From: Morella rubra | Taxonomy: Eukaryota; Streptophyta; Magnoliopsida; Fagales; Myricaceae | Reading direction: 5' to 3' | Length of the DNA stretch: 64,000 nt | Assembly (NCBI GenBank): GCA_003952965.2 | Contig: CM025851.1 | Span: 15,364,099-15,428,098 of the forward strand | Made by a program: the position numbers and the translations under genes | Shown here: piece after piece, positions 1 to 12,900 of the stretch | How the letters are laid out: each line of letters begins with the position of its first letter | Position numbering within the stretch: the stretch's first letter is position 1 | Notes under the pieces: generated by a model | What the model was told of the DNA's origin: nothing | Database searches by the model: none | The model's input: the letters and a program-made list of their open reading frames with translations, nothing else

Positions 1-528
1 TTAACAATATAAAACTCACATAATATATTTATCTCTCTATGAATAGGATGGTACAATTCATACAGTAATTGAAGAGGATTTTGAACCTTGATTGGAAGCA
101 TTATTGCTTTCTGTGAGCCTTCATTGATTATGTGGAGTACTTGGTTCCTTCTAGCACATTTCATTTCTAAGATGCTAAGATAATTTTTCATAAATCTTGT
201 CATTTTCAATCGACAATTCTCTAAAGTCATTCGTGAAAGATAATCCGACACAATTTCTATGTTGATACTTAGATAGATCATATTCTATGTTCTCTTATTT
301 CATCGATTATACTTCTCATTTGGTAAATCTTCCCTTAAGTGCAATCGATCCATTTGAGAGGTCGAACGAAACTGTAATGTCCTTACTTATTGCATCGGCC
401 ATGCTTGCCAAGGTGCAGTTAAAGAAGCGTTAGGACATTAAACTATTGCCAATTTTGGCAGTTTGTTCTGTCGAAATTTCTCAATTCACAGCTGATTCTG
501 ATGGTTTTTGTATATGCATAGAAAACAA

Positions 529-858
529 TGTTGGGGTCCACACCCATAAGATAGACTTAGAATAGAAGTAGACTTTGAGTAGAAGTTTACTTGCTCCCCA
601 CTCCAAGTTTAGGGTTTTTCTCTTGGATTTCTCTTTGTATCTTTTCCTATAAATAGTGGCTTATGTTATAGGAGTAAATGCACGTGAGCATTGGGAAAAG
701 AGAGAGAAAAAGAGAAAGAGTGTGGTGTGGCTATTGTAGAGTGATTTTCTTAAGCGTTCTTAATAAAATTGCTCTGGGGTGGACGTAGGCCGGATTGGGG
801 CCGAACCACGTAAATTCCTGGTGTTCTTTTCTTAGATTTTTGTGCTGTTTTCCCAATA
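529..858 (+). repeat. 5' LTR of the gag-only element
   Basis: Starts TGTTGGGGTCC and ends CCCAATA. It contains a TATA-like stretch (CCTATAAATAGTGG near 648-661), a plausible promoter, followed by a GA-rich leader. It is a close match to 2552-2883. Confidence 0.93.
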
Positions 859-860
859 AG

Positions 861-873
861 TGGTATTGAAGCC
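861..873 (+). other. Primer binding site (initiator tRNA-Met type)
   Basis: TGGTATTGAAGCC sits two bases after the 5' LTR. The usual plant copia site is TGGTATCAGAGC, so three to four positions have drifted. Confidence 0.75.
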
Positions 874-1463
874 AAGTTCAAGGGGTCGGAGTGATTTTTC
901 AGGGGGAAGCAGAGAAGGTCCGAAAATTCAAAGTGGTCCGATCGGAGATTGGAGGGCACCAGCCTGTAGAGCAGGTCAAGACGAAGCCAAAGGTTGAAAC
1001 CACGTCGTCGGAGAACACCGGACGCGCCTCCACGCTCTTCCGAAAATCGGACAATGCCGTCCACGCGCCCTCACGCACCGAAGAGAGGTAGGGTGCGTGG
1101 GCCTCACGCGACGCACGCACACACGCCCAATTAGCTGCCACGTGTCCTGTCACATCAGCATCCACGTTAGCAGTAAGTCAGTGGGGTGCCACATTAGCAT
1201 TGCCACGTCATCATCATGTCAATAAGATTCAGTCAGCGCCACGTCAGCAGAGAATATTTCGATGAATCAGAATATTTTGGTAGGAATATTCTGGAAGATT
1301 CCGGTTTTGTTCCAGAGTGATTTTTTTACCGGTTCAGGAGGTTTTAGGCCGATTTTCGAGCAGGTTAGATCGATTCCTATGGTTTTTGGCCATCCCGGAT
1401 CCATTGGTGCAGTCAGAATTTCAAAATTCGGCCTCGATAAGTGTGAATTGAGATGGTGAGAGT

Positions 1464-2217
1464 ATGGTTATCGGTATGATGATGTTGTCTGCTACGAATT
1501 ACATGAGTTGGAAGCCACGGATGGAGGATATCCTTTATGCAAAGGATATGTACGATCCATTGGAGAACAAGGGCGAGAAACCGGAGGGGATTGACGAGGC
1601 AAAGTGGAAGAAGATCAACCAGAAGGCTATAGGGTTGATTTGTCAATGGATCGGCCAGAGGTATTCCATCACGTAGCCAAAGAGACGAGCGCTTTTGAAC
1701 TATGGGAGAAGTTGGAGACAATGTACCAGTCAAAGACTTCGCAGAATAAAGCGCTACTAATGAGGAGGCTCGTGAATATGAAGCTGCGAAACGAGAAGTC
1801 GGTGGCGGAACATACCAGTGAGTTCCAAAACCTGATCAATCAATTGAACAGCATCGAAATGACTTTCGACAATGAGGTTCAAGCTTTACTGCTTCTGAGT
1901 TCCTTGCCGGATAATTGGGAGACTCTTGTTGTTTCTCTCGGAAATTCAGCACCGAATGAAAAATTGACCATGGAGTTGGTCAAGGATGTTCTATTCAGTG
2001 AAGAGGCATGAAGGAAGGAGATGGAAACTTATGACCACAGTGGATCACAAGCTCTCATCACAGAAAGAGACAGAGAAAGCAGCAGGTATACTGGAGGTCG
2101 GGATAAATCCAGAGGAAAGGGTGCAAGATTATCTGCTTCTATTGTGACCAAGAGGGGCATATCAAGCAGAATTGTCCAAAGTACAAAGCAGAGAAAGGGA
2201 AATCATCAGAAGCCTTA
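1464..2217 (+). pseudogene. Decayed copia-type gag (UBN2-like) with CCHC zinc knuckle
   Basis: The N-terminal part reads from 1464 in one frame. The body reads in a second frame from about 1604 to 2011, with the UBN2-like pattern around DNEVQALLLLSSLPDNWETL. The frame then shifts back, giving the knuckle CFYCDQEGHIKQNC (C-x2-C-x4-H-x4-C) from 2133. At least two frameshifts are present, plus one TGA after EEA that looks like a mutated CGA. The family binds its RNA and assembles virus-like particles. The reading in three segments is seen; loss of function is inferred. Confidence 0.85.
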
Positions 2218-2538
2218 GTGATGATTGACTCCAACTTCGTGTAGCACGCGAAGGTGCTTGGTACTAGCCAGTGGAGATGCAAGAGTAGGGGGAGATACTG
2301 TTCTACATAGGTCCGGTGGTACAAGCAGGGGATGCGGGCACCCTAGGCAGGGGTGCAGGACACTCATATAGGAGTGTGGTTGGTCGTCTGGTGACAAGGA
2401 CGAGGTTGGAGTGCCAGTAGAAAAAGGATGCAAGGGGAGAGCAACAGGACACCAAAGTTGCAGGAAGTTTCTACTGATGGGAGCCTGGGATGCACTCAAC
2501 TGAAAGATGTCAGGAACTGATTCTTCCCTTATGCGTAT

Positions 2539-2549
2539 AGAGGGGGAGA
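2539..2549 (+). other. Polypurine tract
   Basis: AGAGGGGGAGA lies two bases before the 3' LTR start at 2552, the expected site for plus-strand priming. Confidence 0.8.
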
Positions 2550-2551
2550 TT

Positions 2552-2883
2552 TGTTGGGGTCCACACCTATAAGATAGATTTGGAATAGAAGTAGACTTTG
2601 AGTAAGAGTTTACTTGCTCCCCACTCCAAGTTTAGGGTTTTTCTCTTGGGATTTCTCTTTGTATCTTTTCCTATAAATAGTGGCTTATGTTATAGGAGTA
2701 AATGCACGTGAGCATTGGGTAGAGAGAGAGAAAAAGAGAAAGAGCATGGTGTGACTATTGTAGAGTGATTTTCATAAGCATTCTTAATAAAAATGCTCTA
2801 AGGTGGATGTAGGCCAAATTGAGAGCCGAACCACGTAAATTCCTAGTGTTCTTTTCTTAGATTTTCGTGCCGTTTTCCCAACA
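2552..2883 (+). repeat. 3' LTR of the gag-only element
   Basis: Starts TGTTGGGGTCC and ends CCCAACA, directly followed by the AACAA target duplication. Nearly collinear with 529-858. Confidence 0.93.
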
Positions 2884-2988
2884 AACAATACACCGTCAAG
2901 AGCCTTTGTAGCAAAGACCACATTTCTTGATGTTGATACCCTGAGAGCTGCTCCAACAGGATACAATGATTACGCTGCAACAAACTAG

Positions 2989-3754
2989 AAACAAATCTTT
3001 CCAACTTCCAAAACTCCATTTTTCATGTCTTGCCACCACCGATTCTATCCACTACCATCACTTTCACTAATCCCATCCAACACCGATTATATACGTTTAT
3101 ATTTAGACCAATTTGGGTAGCCAATGTATATAAAGTTGCAACCGCAACATATTTGATCAAAAACTAAGCTGGTAAATCAATAAACCCTTACACAGGAAAC
3201 ATTGGCTATAACTTTACACATTTTCCTTATTCTAAGGGCATATACCTATAAATATACATGTAATAGACGAACAAATAGGTAGACCCTCAATTGCTCCTAT
3301 TGCACTGGTAGCATCCTTCATTCTCTATAGACAATAAGATTCGAACCACAACAGTTGCTATTTTGTAGCAATGACTTATCCCCAGACCGAGACATCGTCA
3401 ACAGCTTCCACATTTGGGTAGCTTTAGAAAAAATGCCATCATGAACATCCACGAGTAAACTCTTGATGACTTCATCTGGATTTTCGTTGAAACAATGAAG
3501 CTCAGAACCCACAAGATGCAGAAGGATGACCTGTATCAATTTGCAAGAGTACTCGGTCACACTAACATGATTGAGCTTCTCTGATCTAAATCTACATGAA
3601 ATTTGACAGGACCAGCATATTTTGAATTTTATTCTATGATCATGCACTAAACTCCTTGCCCAACAGCATACTCACCTCTATGTCAAAAAAGATATAGGGC
3701 AAGCTGTAGAAGAATGGAGAATGCATTTCAAAAAGGTCTTCTGAGGATCTGAAT
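2989..3754 (-). other. Spacer; probable 3' UTR of the downstream-reading gene 1
   Basis: On the minus strand this follows the stop codon of the gene at 3755-8259. A 109-codon minus ORF at 3318-3647 lies here with no family I recognise. A GT (GAGGTGAGT) near 3687 and a CAG near 3530 could bound a UTR intron. I read it as untranslated region rather than a separate gene, with low certainty. Confidence 0.35.
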
Positions 3755-6700
3755 TCAGATCACCAAAACCAAAGCCCCAGAGACTGTAATCATAAGCCCA
3801 TCAATTTCCTCAATCGTTCTATTCCACTGCAGTTGTAAAAACATATCAATAACCCAACTTTCAGAAAAGATTCCAATTGTTTTTTCCCATATTTCAAGCC
3901 TACAAAATGTAATCCAACAAATCCTTTTTATAACTTGTTTCACTCCTTAATTAACTGAATGCTTGACTTGAATCAAGCTTAATCGTTGAAATCCCAGCAA
4001 GACAGCCAAGTGCACAAAATTGAGCTTTGCACTTAGGGTTCAAGATACCTTTGTGCTTAACTTGGTGCCGTTTTAACAATTGATTAACCCGATCTAAACG
4101 GAGAAGCAACAATACCTCTTAGGAAAGGAAGGTATTAGGTCTTCAACTACTCTGACAACTGCAGCTCCATCACACTTCTCGGATGGAATCTTATCTTCTT
4201 TTCCCCCTGTAAATACACAAGGGTCCTTATATGCCAACAAGGAAAAGATAACAAACATTGGTTGGCAATTTGGAACCATGCAAGAGATCTAGGGACCATG
4301 TCAACTTCTCTTCTGACATATCAGAAGAGGATTGGTTTAGATCCTCATACACTGAGTTGTTGTCTAACCCCATAACTTCTCAACTTTATGGAAATGCCTT
4401 GTGATAGAGTAAAGTCCTTATTTTTTCCCTACATATCCATTATATTCTTTTAGCTTTTCTAATGTTTTCATAATCAGGCTCATGAGATCCTATTTTCCAT
4501 AACAAAGGATGCACATTTGCTGAAAGCTTGCTCGTATTAAAATCTTAAGAAGAATTACAATCTAAAACGTCCACAAAATCAACAGGATATATTATACACG
4601 CCAGCAACCCATTTTTTGTCATATATTTGCATTTGGCAATACTTGGACACAATCAAAGCAGGCTGGGTCACAATTATGTCTTTCTGTTTAAATGCAGGAA
4701 AATTTTATACAGTGATAACATTGTGCCTTGAGTTTGCAAAAGGAAAATGTTATATAGATAGCATTAGTAAAAAGAGTAATTGTTATGATGAACATTCAAT
4801 CCCCCCTTCCCCCCCACAACACCCCCTCCCTCTCCCCTTCTGGAAATTTGTTCTAGTTAATTATAAGAGCTAAGATGGAAAGAAGAGAAAAGAGTTTGTG
4901 CTTCTCATACCTTGAAAATCTTCTTCAATTGAATCACCGCCTCTTAGATACAAGCTCTCTCTCCAGTCTAACTCCAAGCCTTCTGCTCGTGCAAACCCAT
5001 CCAGCAAATGACCAACTAGATTGTAGGCAATCATACTTGTTTCATCACAAAGTTCTTGGATAGCAAGGTATTGGTTCTTACACGATCTTTGCTTGTCATT
5101 AGCAGCTTTTTGCTCCCCCAATGAGACTTTCAAAGATATGAAAGGAGTGCTAACTGGCTCTAGCCCTGAATTGTGTTCAGGTTCACATCTGTCAAAACTT
5201 TGGTTTGCTGAAACAGATGACTGATAATTTCCATTTACTTTAGGCATGAGGGATCCACCAATACCTTCAACTTTGTTTTGGTTCATACATATGTTAACCA
5301 TCCTGCTAAGAGACATTGATTCCCTGAATGGGGAGGAAGAAATGATACCACGAGGATTGACAGAATGCATTCCAGTACAACCCATAGGTTCAAGCCCCTC
5401 AAAAGAATGACTGAAATCTTTTTGGGGTGTAAGAAGGGAGGAAGACCTATTCTCCTTAGGTGTAGAGGTACCTTGTTTGAGATTGAATGGTATTGATTCT
5501 CCAGTACTTTCTCCTTCGTAATTTGAATCAATAAAGTGAAACCTACTAGCCTGAGAGCTGCTTTCTTCCACATGCCAACTATTCTCATTATTATCCCCTT
5601 CGTCGCCACCATCATCACTTTCTTCTAAAACCTCCATATATGCATCAGCAAAGTCCTGATCAAAGTCATGGCCAGGCAGCAAATCCAAAACAATCTGCTT
5701 TGTCTGAGCACTCACACTTAATATGCTTTCTATTTCTTTTTCAACTTCGTCCTTACTGAAGCATCCAAGTGGTGTACTTCTAGAATTATTATTGATAATA
5801 GAAAGAGTTTCTAGAAGAGACTTTGGAATGGCATCCATTTCACTGCACTCATAGAGATATTTAGTTAACATTCTCCTAATTGCTGCTCGTAAAGAGCGAT
5901 TTGAAACTTTGGCATTTGGATCTAATAGAAGCTGCAAGTTTTTCAGCTCTGGTAATCTAACCTTTGTTTTCAGTAACCAAATAGCCTTCGCTATCTCATC
6001 CTGCAGGCTTTTGATTTCTGAAGAGAATGGATAGAACTCTGTTCCAGAGGAATTATGAGAACCTGGTTTCAGCTTTACCAGTAACCCGGGAACTGCCATT
6101 GCTTTTGCTAGTGGTTCTTGTAACTCGTCCCCTTCACCAAGTTCTGAAAGCATCTTTTCACTAGTTTTCCTTAGTTGTTTGATTAAATAACCTCGACCCC
6201 AGCCATGTCTGCGAGGCAGTAATTGAGGCAAGCCTGCTTGGGCACCTTTAAGCCTCCTGTACATTGCAATCAAAATCTCACTGGGCAAGTTATTTAGTCC
6301 AGAAAGGACCTTAGTTACAGCGGCATGCTGAGATCGTGACCTGGGATTCCAAAATGTCCCACCTTTCTCTCTAAAATATTGTGGGTCATTTAGAAGTTTA
6401 GACAGCTGTCTGCAAATGTCCATTTCAAAGTGACTGGGATTTCTGCTTCCTAGAACTTTTGGAAGATGATCTTTAATTAACCTCTTCATCTTCCAACGAG
6501 TTTTCTCAAACTTTCCAGAGTCTCCTGCAACAATCGTAGCAAGGAGGTATAGCCCCTTATTGGTCAAATCATCAAGGCATGATATAACTGTTCTTATATT
6601 GCATTTTCCAAAGAATTCCATATCATCTTGACTAACATCATGCCCTCCTCCAGGATTACAAGCTCCAAAGGCTTCTTCTATAAGTGTTTTTGTGGTCTCA

Positions 6701-8259
6701 TAGAATATCTGAAAACAAGTTAATAAGAAAATCATCAGATAAAGATATGGGAAGATTGAAATATACAATAATGTATGATGTACCACAAGAGAGCTTGCAT
6801 GGAAGTCAAAGAGATCCATCATACAATACCACCCATGGTACTATCAAAAAAGAGAAAGAAATACAGGTGACCTTCATTAAATGGTCGAGAAGGCATGGGG
6901 GTTAGGAAACAGGGGTGCCTCATCCCCTGGAGGATTTAGAAGGAACAGCCTATTTCCATGAACTCAGAAGCCAGTCTAGAAAAGTAAGAACTCAGTAATC
7001 TTTAAAAACTACCATGCCCCGTGCTTATAGGCCTCGAATAGGCTACTACATTACCACAATAAGCAAAACAACTCCTAACCTCTTAAAACTGAGAGCAAGC
7101 TGATAATGACCTTCCATAAGGTTACTGTATCTGACTGTGTAGCTTCACTTATCAAAAAAAGAAAAAAAAAACTGATTTGTAGCTTCTACATACCCCTTGG
7201 GATTATTTAGTACAAACTCATTATTTGCAAGAAAAAGAAAAGAAAAAACTCCATAGCTGACAGACTAGATGTTATAATAAAGAACCATCTGCCTCTAAAT
7301 CAATAAACACCAATATATAAGCATCAGATACCCCACAATTCGCCTAGAGTTTATTTATATATCGATAACACCCACAAAAGATACCCATAGAGCAACAATT
7401 TCTGGTCAGAAAACTTACATCATCTTCCCTAAGAAGAGACTCAGGTAAGGACCTGGTGAGACAACACCAAAATGAGGTAACAATTAGGCTTCAACCAATA
7501 ATGAAAATAAATTAAAAGAAATACTAGCATAAAAGAAATTCTGTGGCTCACCTATATTTCAAAAACTCGAGTTCTACAAACCGCTCCCCTTCAGATTTGG
7601 ATGTGGGAAGCCCCATCAACCATCTATATTGATTACACATAAGTTTGTCAAAATGAGCTAATGCATGGATTATCATACTTAAAAATTAAAACGATGCACA
7701 AACTGCAGAGAGAGCACCAGTGTAATCAATTCCAGGTATGATTATGTGTCAGAGACAATGAAGTCACATCCCTCATTGCTGCAAACTCGAATTATTACTA
7801 TACAGAGATGCAGAGTTCAAACAAGTACTCAAAAACCGACAAACGACGTTTCTTTTTTCTATTAAAACATTTTAAAATAAGTGCCAGCAGGTAAAAAACT
7901 CCATAGCGACTCCATGAAAAGTGTCTTAAATCAATGCAGCATAATGCAAAAGGTCACGCATTCAAGTAAGTTTCTTTGGCTTAGAAAAAAAAAAAAAAAG
8001 AAGTTTCTTTGATATTTTGCATTGGAAAATGTTAACTTCACCTCATTCACAAACACCAAACTGAAAAAAGGTAGTTCAACTTTTGCCAATCGACTACGCG
8101 GAAGAAAATTCAAAGGAAACGCATTTTGAGCGAGCATAACATGAATAAGGAAAAAGAAAAAGTTGCTGACCTCCTCTTGAGTCTGATCTGCTTCTCTTGG
8201 TGCTTAACTTGTGACAAAATTGACTTGCAATCCGTTTGGTAAAACCCTGTATCGGCCAT
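3755..8259 (-). CDS. Conserved plant protein of unknown function, six exons, 742 residues
   Basis: Exons in transcript order: 8259-8171, 7623-7552, 7452-7419, 6708-4911, 4206-4116 and 3899-3755. All joins use GT-AG and keep phase (2,229 nt). The start is MADTGFYQTDCK at 8259, after a CT-rich leader; the stop is TGA at 3755-3757. The large fourth exon encodes residues of about 66-664. It holds a basic, well-ordered block (GWGRGYLIKQLRKTSEKML; later LLDPNAKVSNRSLRAAIRR), then an acidic run (EESDDGGDEGDNNEN, roughly residues 420-450) and a serine-rich stretch. The last exon is hydrophobic near its end (VSGALVLVI). No catalytic motif, signal peptide or repeat is visible. The pattern looks like a single-copy conserved plant protein, possibly nuclear because of its basic and acidic tracts, which is inference. 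No stop or frameshift is seen. Confidence 0.85.
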
Positions 8260-8561
8260 AATGTATCATCGATTCTAGGATTGCAGAGAGAGCGAGAGAT
8301 ACAGAGAGAGAGAGGCGGGGGTAGGGTTTAATGCAAGGGAAGCAGGGGCTTTAGAAGCCGCGCGGCAGACTGAATGTTTTAATTAGAAAACGTTCCAAAT
8401 TCCACGGTAATTTAATTCACTAGCTGGATTTTTATCAAATTTAAAACGTGCTTGATTTCTAAAATTGATGAATTACTGTCTAAATTTAGATCATGCTTAT
8501 AATATCACTCTTTCCATCGTATTTTTGTCTAAATTTCTAACGAAATTGATGACCTGACATT
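8260..8561. promoter_or_regulatory. 5' leader and promoter region of gene 1
   Basis: Just upstream of the ATG on the minus strand lies a CT-rich leader (GA repeats on plus, 8286-8312), typical of plant 5' UTRs. Farther out the sequence becomes AT-rich. No convincing TATA box was picked out. Confidence 0.4.
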
Positions 8562-8947
8562 GAATGTTGTTTGTAAAAAATTGTAAGAAATTTTGATAAA
8601 ATTGTGAATATTTATGTAAATTGGAGTTTTATAGATTTTTGTGTAAAAATTAGTAAAAAGTTTTAAAGATATTTAATTTTTATTGAAGTTTGTAAAAAAT
8701 TGTAGAGAGAGATAATTTGGTATAATTGTTTAATAAAAAAGTATTGGAGTTAGGTAAAAGAGTACGGAGAAAGAATACTTGTTATAATTTTTTTTTAAAA
8801 TGTATTGAAGTTTATGTGAAATATTGTTAGAAATTGTGTAAAATATATTAGTGTTTGTGTAGTAATTTTTGAGATTTTAAATGTTCTTTTTGTAAATTTT
8901 GTTGAATCTTATTATATTCTATAATACTTTTGCAAACGAACATATCC
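8562..8947 (+). mobile_element. AT-rich MITE, family M1 (copy 1)
   Basis: Collinear along its length with 20633-21025 and 49823-50198. Shared blocks include GTGAATATTTATGTA, GGAGTTTTATAG and TTTAAAGATATTTAATTTTT. Ends resemble GGATATGTTCGTTTG (right end, inverted) and GAATGTTGTTTG (left). It has no coding capacity. This copy is the most diverged at its left end and has no clear target duplication. Confidence 0.75.
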
Positions 8948-9928
8948 AACGATGTCAATATATAATCATGTGGCATGTCTAAATTTTAATTAAAAAATAA
9001 ATTATAATAATAAATAAAATTTATTAATTAAATAAAATTATTAAATTATAAAAGAATATTATAATTTTTATTTATCTACATACCACATGATTATAGTCTA
9101 AATTTGAAGAGTGATTTGTCAATTTTAGAAACCTAAATAATTTTTTAAAATCTCCTTAAAACCCGATTAGTAATTTTTAAATTTCTCAAAATTCTACTCC
9201 ATATCAATAGTCTTAAGCCATGAAAAAAACAGGGAGAAAAAAATAATACAGAAAAAGCTTCTTTGTCTAATTAAAATTTATAAAACAGAAGAAATTCTGG
9301 TCTCAAACCAAGTTGGAAAGATTTTCTTTAACTAATCTTCACGTTTAACCTTCAAATTACTTAAACATTAATATCCCTTCTACTAAAATTTTAATGTTGA
9401 AATATGCTGAAAATAAATTACAAATAAATTATTAAATTTTATGACGGAAGGAATATTAATAATTTAAGAATTTAATTTACAAAATTGATAATTGCATTCG
9501 GTTAAAAGAATATTTAGCCTATGGTTCCAAAGTAATAAGTGGTGTCTTTTCTTTTTTTTTATCCTTCAATCAAGTTGGTAAGATTTTCAGATCAAGACAA
9601 GAGGCAACACTAGTCACTAAGCCATCTGGTCGTAGTTAGTCCACGTGTCACTTTTTTTTTTGCACTTAATGAGAAAAAGTGGGAACCCATGTGGAAACAC
9701 TTCTGCATGATAGGCAGCATGTGGTACATGTGGCTCATCGGGGTGTCACAGCATTTATAGCATTGACAATGTTTTTTTCAGTCCCTTAACCGAGAGAGAG
9801 AGAGAGAGAGAGAGAGAAATAAAGAGGCTGCTATACATGGAGGCTATTCGAAATATACATGCAAAATCCACACCAAACCAATTTCCAGAAACCCCTAACC
9901 CAACCCACCACAACCCCAGCCAAACTCT
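8948..9928. other. Intergenic AT-rich spacer with GA microsatellite
   Basis: No gene seen. A (GA)n run of about 25 bp lies at 9793-9817. The 3' UTR of the minus-strand GPI-anchored protein gene probably extends into the right part. Confidence 0.6.
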
Positions 9929-12900
9929 TCAGTACAATAATGTACTGAACACAAAAATTGAAAAAATGGGTACCAGTAGTTCTAACTCACAACCACGGCA
10001 ACCTGCATAATAACATCATAAAATAATTTTCAGTTCCTCTTTGACCAGAAAACCAATGAAATAGGAAGTTCAAGAGAGTGGAAATTTGCGCAAAGCAATC
10101 AATCGCACGCACCAGGATTTTTTAGGGTCTGTGATGTTGTTACTGCAGGCAATGCCATCTCTGCAAAATTCAATAAGAGGAATAAGGTTTTGGACACCAA
10201 AACAAACTCTAAATAGCCTAATCACAGAATCTAAACATTATCCGTGCTAATCTCTCGTAGTATCTATGACAAAAGAAAACAGATAAAAATGATGTGCCCC
10301 AATAACATACCAGGTGCACAAAGAGACGCAGATGAAACTGAGGATGACGAAGGCCATGGTGCTGCAATGTTGTCACTCAAGTCACAGGTAAAGCTAAAGC
10401 CTGTTACATTGTCAAATATCATGTCTGTAGGCAAGCTTCGAAGCAGGCACCCTGCTGCATTAGAATAAAACCAAAAACAATCACTTATAAGAAAAGTGAA
10501 AATTTATTCTCTTCAAAAACTTCTATGCACGTTAACTCTTCCATAACAAGGAACCATTCAGATACGAGGAACACAGCCAACCTTAACACTCTAGATTGAG
10601 GTAGTAAATTTCCCTGAATTACTCGTATATGGTCAATATCATCCAACATGCTTCTTACCATTTTGGCGTTGCGACAAGGATTAATAAAGCGACCAGATAG
10701 AAGCCCCTTGATGAAAATCCAAGAGAATTGTGAGTTAGCCTATACTACATGACCCAATTCCAACTTTGTACTTTGAGCAAGAGGTTTCTAAACGTATCTA
10801 GACCATTAAGATTATTCTCATAAATCTAAGGCAAATCAAATCACATAAAAAAAAAAAAAACTCAAGAGAGGCGAAAATAGCAGCAGCAATAATTGAAAGA
10901 AGGAAGCAGAAACAGTAGCAAACCTTGTTGTCCATATGCTGCTCAGGTCCACAAATAGATCCATGAAACAGAAAGGAGGTTCAGGATCAGACGAAATAAA
11001 GGCATGATCAAGAGCTGAAAACTATAAGAACAATACAGCAGGAAATGTACCTTGGATACTAAAATCTTTCAAGTCAACATCACAAAGCTCATAAACATTT
11101 GCCATAATCCCACCTTTCCGCAATATGGACCCAAACACCGTTGCACAGATTATGGCTTGTTTATTTGTTATTAGCATTTGCTTTTGTATCCCCGCAATAT
11201 ACATATTTAATGAGCTACAGCAGGAAGGACTGGGAGCAGCTATGTTACGACATGCTTCAATCACTGTGGTGGGCTGCTTAAAACTTAAAGGACAAACTGC
11301 ACAAGCAACAATTATTTCAGTTGGAAGATAAATAGCAGAAACAAAACAAAAGACATAATTAAAAGGGGACCATTATAACAAACAAACCACAGCAAGAAAC
11401 GATCTCTTTTTCTTATAAGAAAATGGATGCCTTAGAAGAAGAAAAAACACTTAGCTAAACTAAATCGGTTCATGAATGGATTCACATAAATGAAAGCTCC
11501 ATTATATATCTCTCTGAAAGGTGGATAACCTCAATCCCGACACTCCTCGCTTCTGCTCTAGAATGAACAAGGTGAAGTTTTGAATCTCATGCTTGCAAGT
11601 GTTGGATTGTGGCCAGTCAACACTCACTTAAAACAACATAGTTATCAAGGCCAACCAAAATCAAGAATCACAATCCATAGTCATTTGTTTAAGAGGATCA
11701 TAAAGATGATGCTTAACATACTAAAAATGGTATCCTTCAAAGTTCCTGGATTCTTTCCCCTACCCCCTTAAAGGTCTGTGGCAATGAGCAAAAGGTGACA
11801 TGATACTCTAAACTATTCAGGCATATAGTAAAATGCCTATACTTTCATGCCATTACCTCCATGGATAATGTAAGTCATGCACCTGAAGGATGCTTTGCAA
11901 TGTTAGAGAAACAGAAGTGGAGAATCTCGCCAAGAAAACCAATGCTAATGCAAGTATATATGAGCGGTTTCAAGACTCTGATATTTCCAAGTATACTTAT
12001 GGACAAGTATTATGAGCACTTATATGTAACAAGCATATGAAACACTACAACTCTGCACCTTTGTTGACTTTGCAGGCAGATAATATTCGAAAGGCAGTAT
12101 TTGCAACGTCTGATGGAAGTTTCCTTGAAAGATACGAATAAACCACTCCTTTACAATCATTAAGAGAATCAATAGGATTAAAATCCCCCGCTATATTCTT
12201 ATTCTCATTGATTGTCAGCTGTCTTCCTGAAATCTGAAGAGCAGCATCCATAATTGCAGGCTGGCAAACTGGTCTACAACACTCTTTAAGCGGATCAACA
12301 GTGCCACAGGCCTCCAGTAATTTGCTTGTGTTCACTGCCTTCTCAAAGGCAACAACATCCTTCACCGGACAAGACCCACCTGTAAGATTTGAAGATTTAA
12401 CGGAGCAAAGTGTAGGTATCGTACTGTTTGCCCCTCTACTGGCTAAGATACTAATGATATCTGTAAGACAATAATTAGCAACAGCATCTTGCAAAACCAA
12501 CTTATTAGAGTTGATGCTGTAGAAACCCTGGAAGATGTGGAGTAAGCTACTTAACTGTGGACAACATATTACATTTCCTACAAGTGCTGCGAACGGTTGA
12601 GAACAATCAGATGCTGTTTTGTCCATGAGATTTGATATAAGAGAGAAGTTTACAAGACAGTTTCCTGTTAGAACTGGCTCATATCTTGTTGGAAAGCTTG
12701 GATACATAGGTGGCAAAGGTTCACCAGGATTCGGATAGTGGGGAATGACAGCAGGTGATATCTCTATGGGATCAAACAGTTCAGTAACAGGTGGATCAGC
12801 AAGCTCTGACATTGAAGAAAAGTGAGCAGGCGCAAGCAGTGTCTGCAATGCCACTAGCTCTTGAAAACTGTATAACCAAATGATGGATAATAATAACTGA

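Larger units (their letters stand above)
529..2883 (+). mobile_element. Short gag-only Ty1-copia-like LTR retrotransposon
   Basis: This is a complete but non-autonomous element of 2,355 bp. It has 330-bp and 332-bp LTRs beginning TGTTGGG and ending CCCAACA (CCCAATA in the 5' copy). A 5-bp target duplication AACAA lies at 524-528 and 2884-2888. The primer binding site resembles initiator tRNA-Met (861-873) and a polypurine tract adjoins the 3' LTR. Only decayed gag with a CCHC knuckle lies inside; no protease, integrase or reverse transcriptase is seen. It must have moved with enzymes supplied by another element. The LTRs differ at scattered positions, so the insertion is not recent. Confidence 0.93.
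266..2988 (+). pseudogene. Unidentified protein-coding remnant split by an LTR element
   Basis: If the retroelement at 529-2883 and one copy of its target duplication are removed, one reading frame runs from about 266 through 528 and resumes at 2889, ending at TAG 2986-2988. It gives roughly 110 residues that look like real protein, with segments such as SAIDPFERSNETVMSLL and AAPTGYNDYAATN at the C-terminus. One in-frame TAG at 431-433 lies where a CAG glutamine codon would fit (single C-to-T change). I do not recognise the family. The open frame across both sides of the insertion is seen; the idea that this is the last exon of a dead gene is inference. An intron-exon boundary near 271 is possible. 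Confidence 0.45.

Noticed and set aside
4616-4873. 85-codon plus ORF
   Set aside because: Lies within an intron of the minus-strand gene 1 and has no recognisable content.
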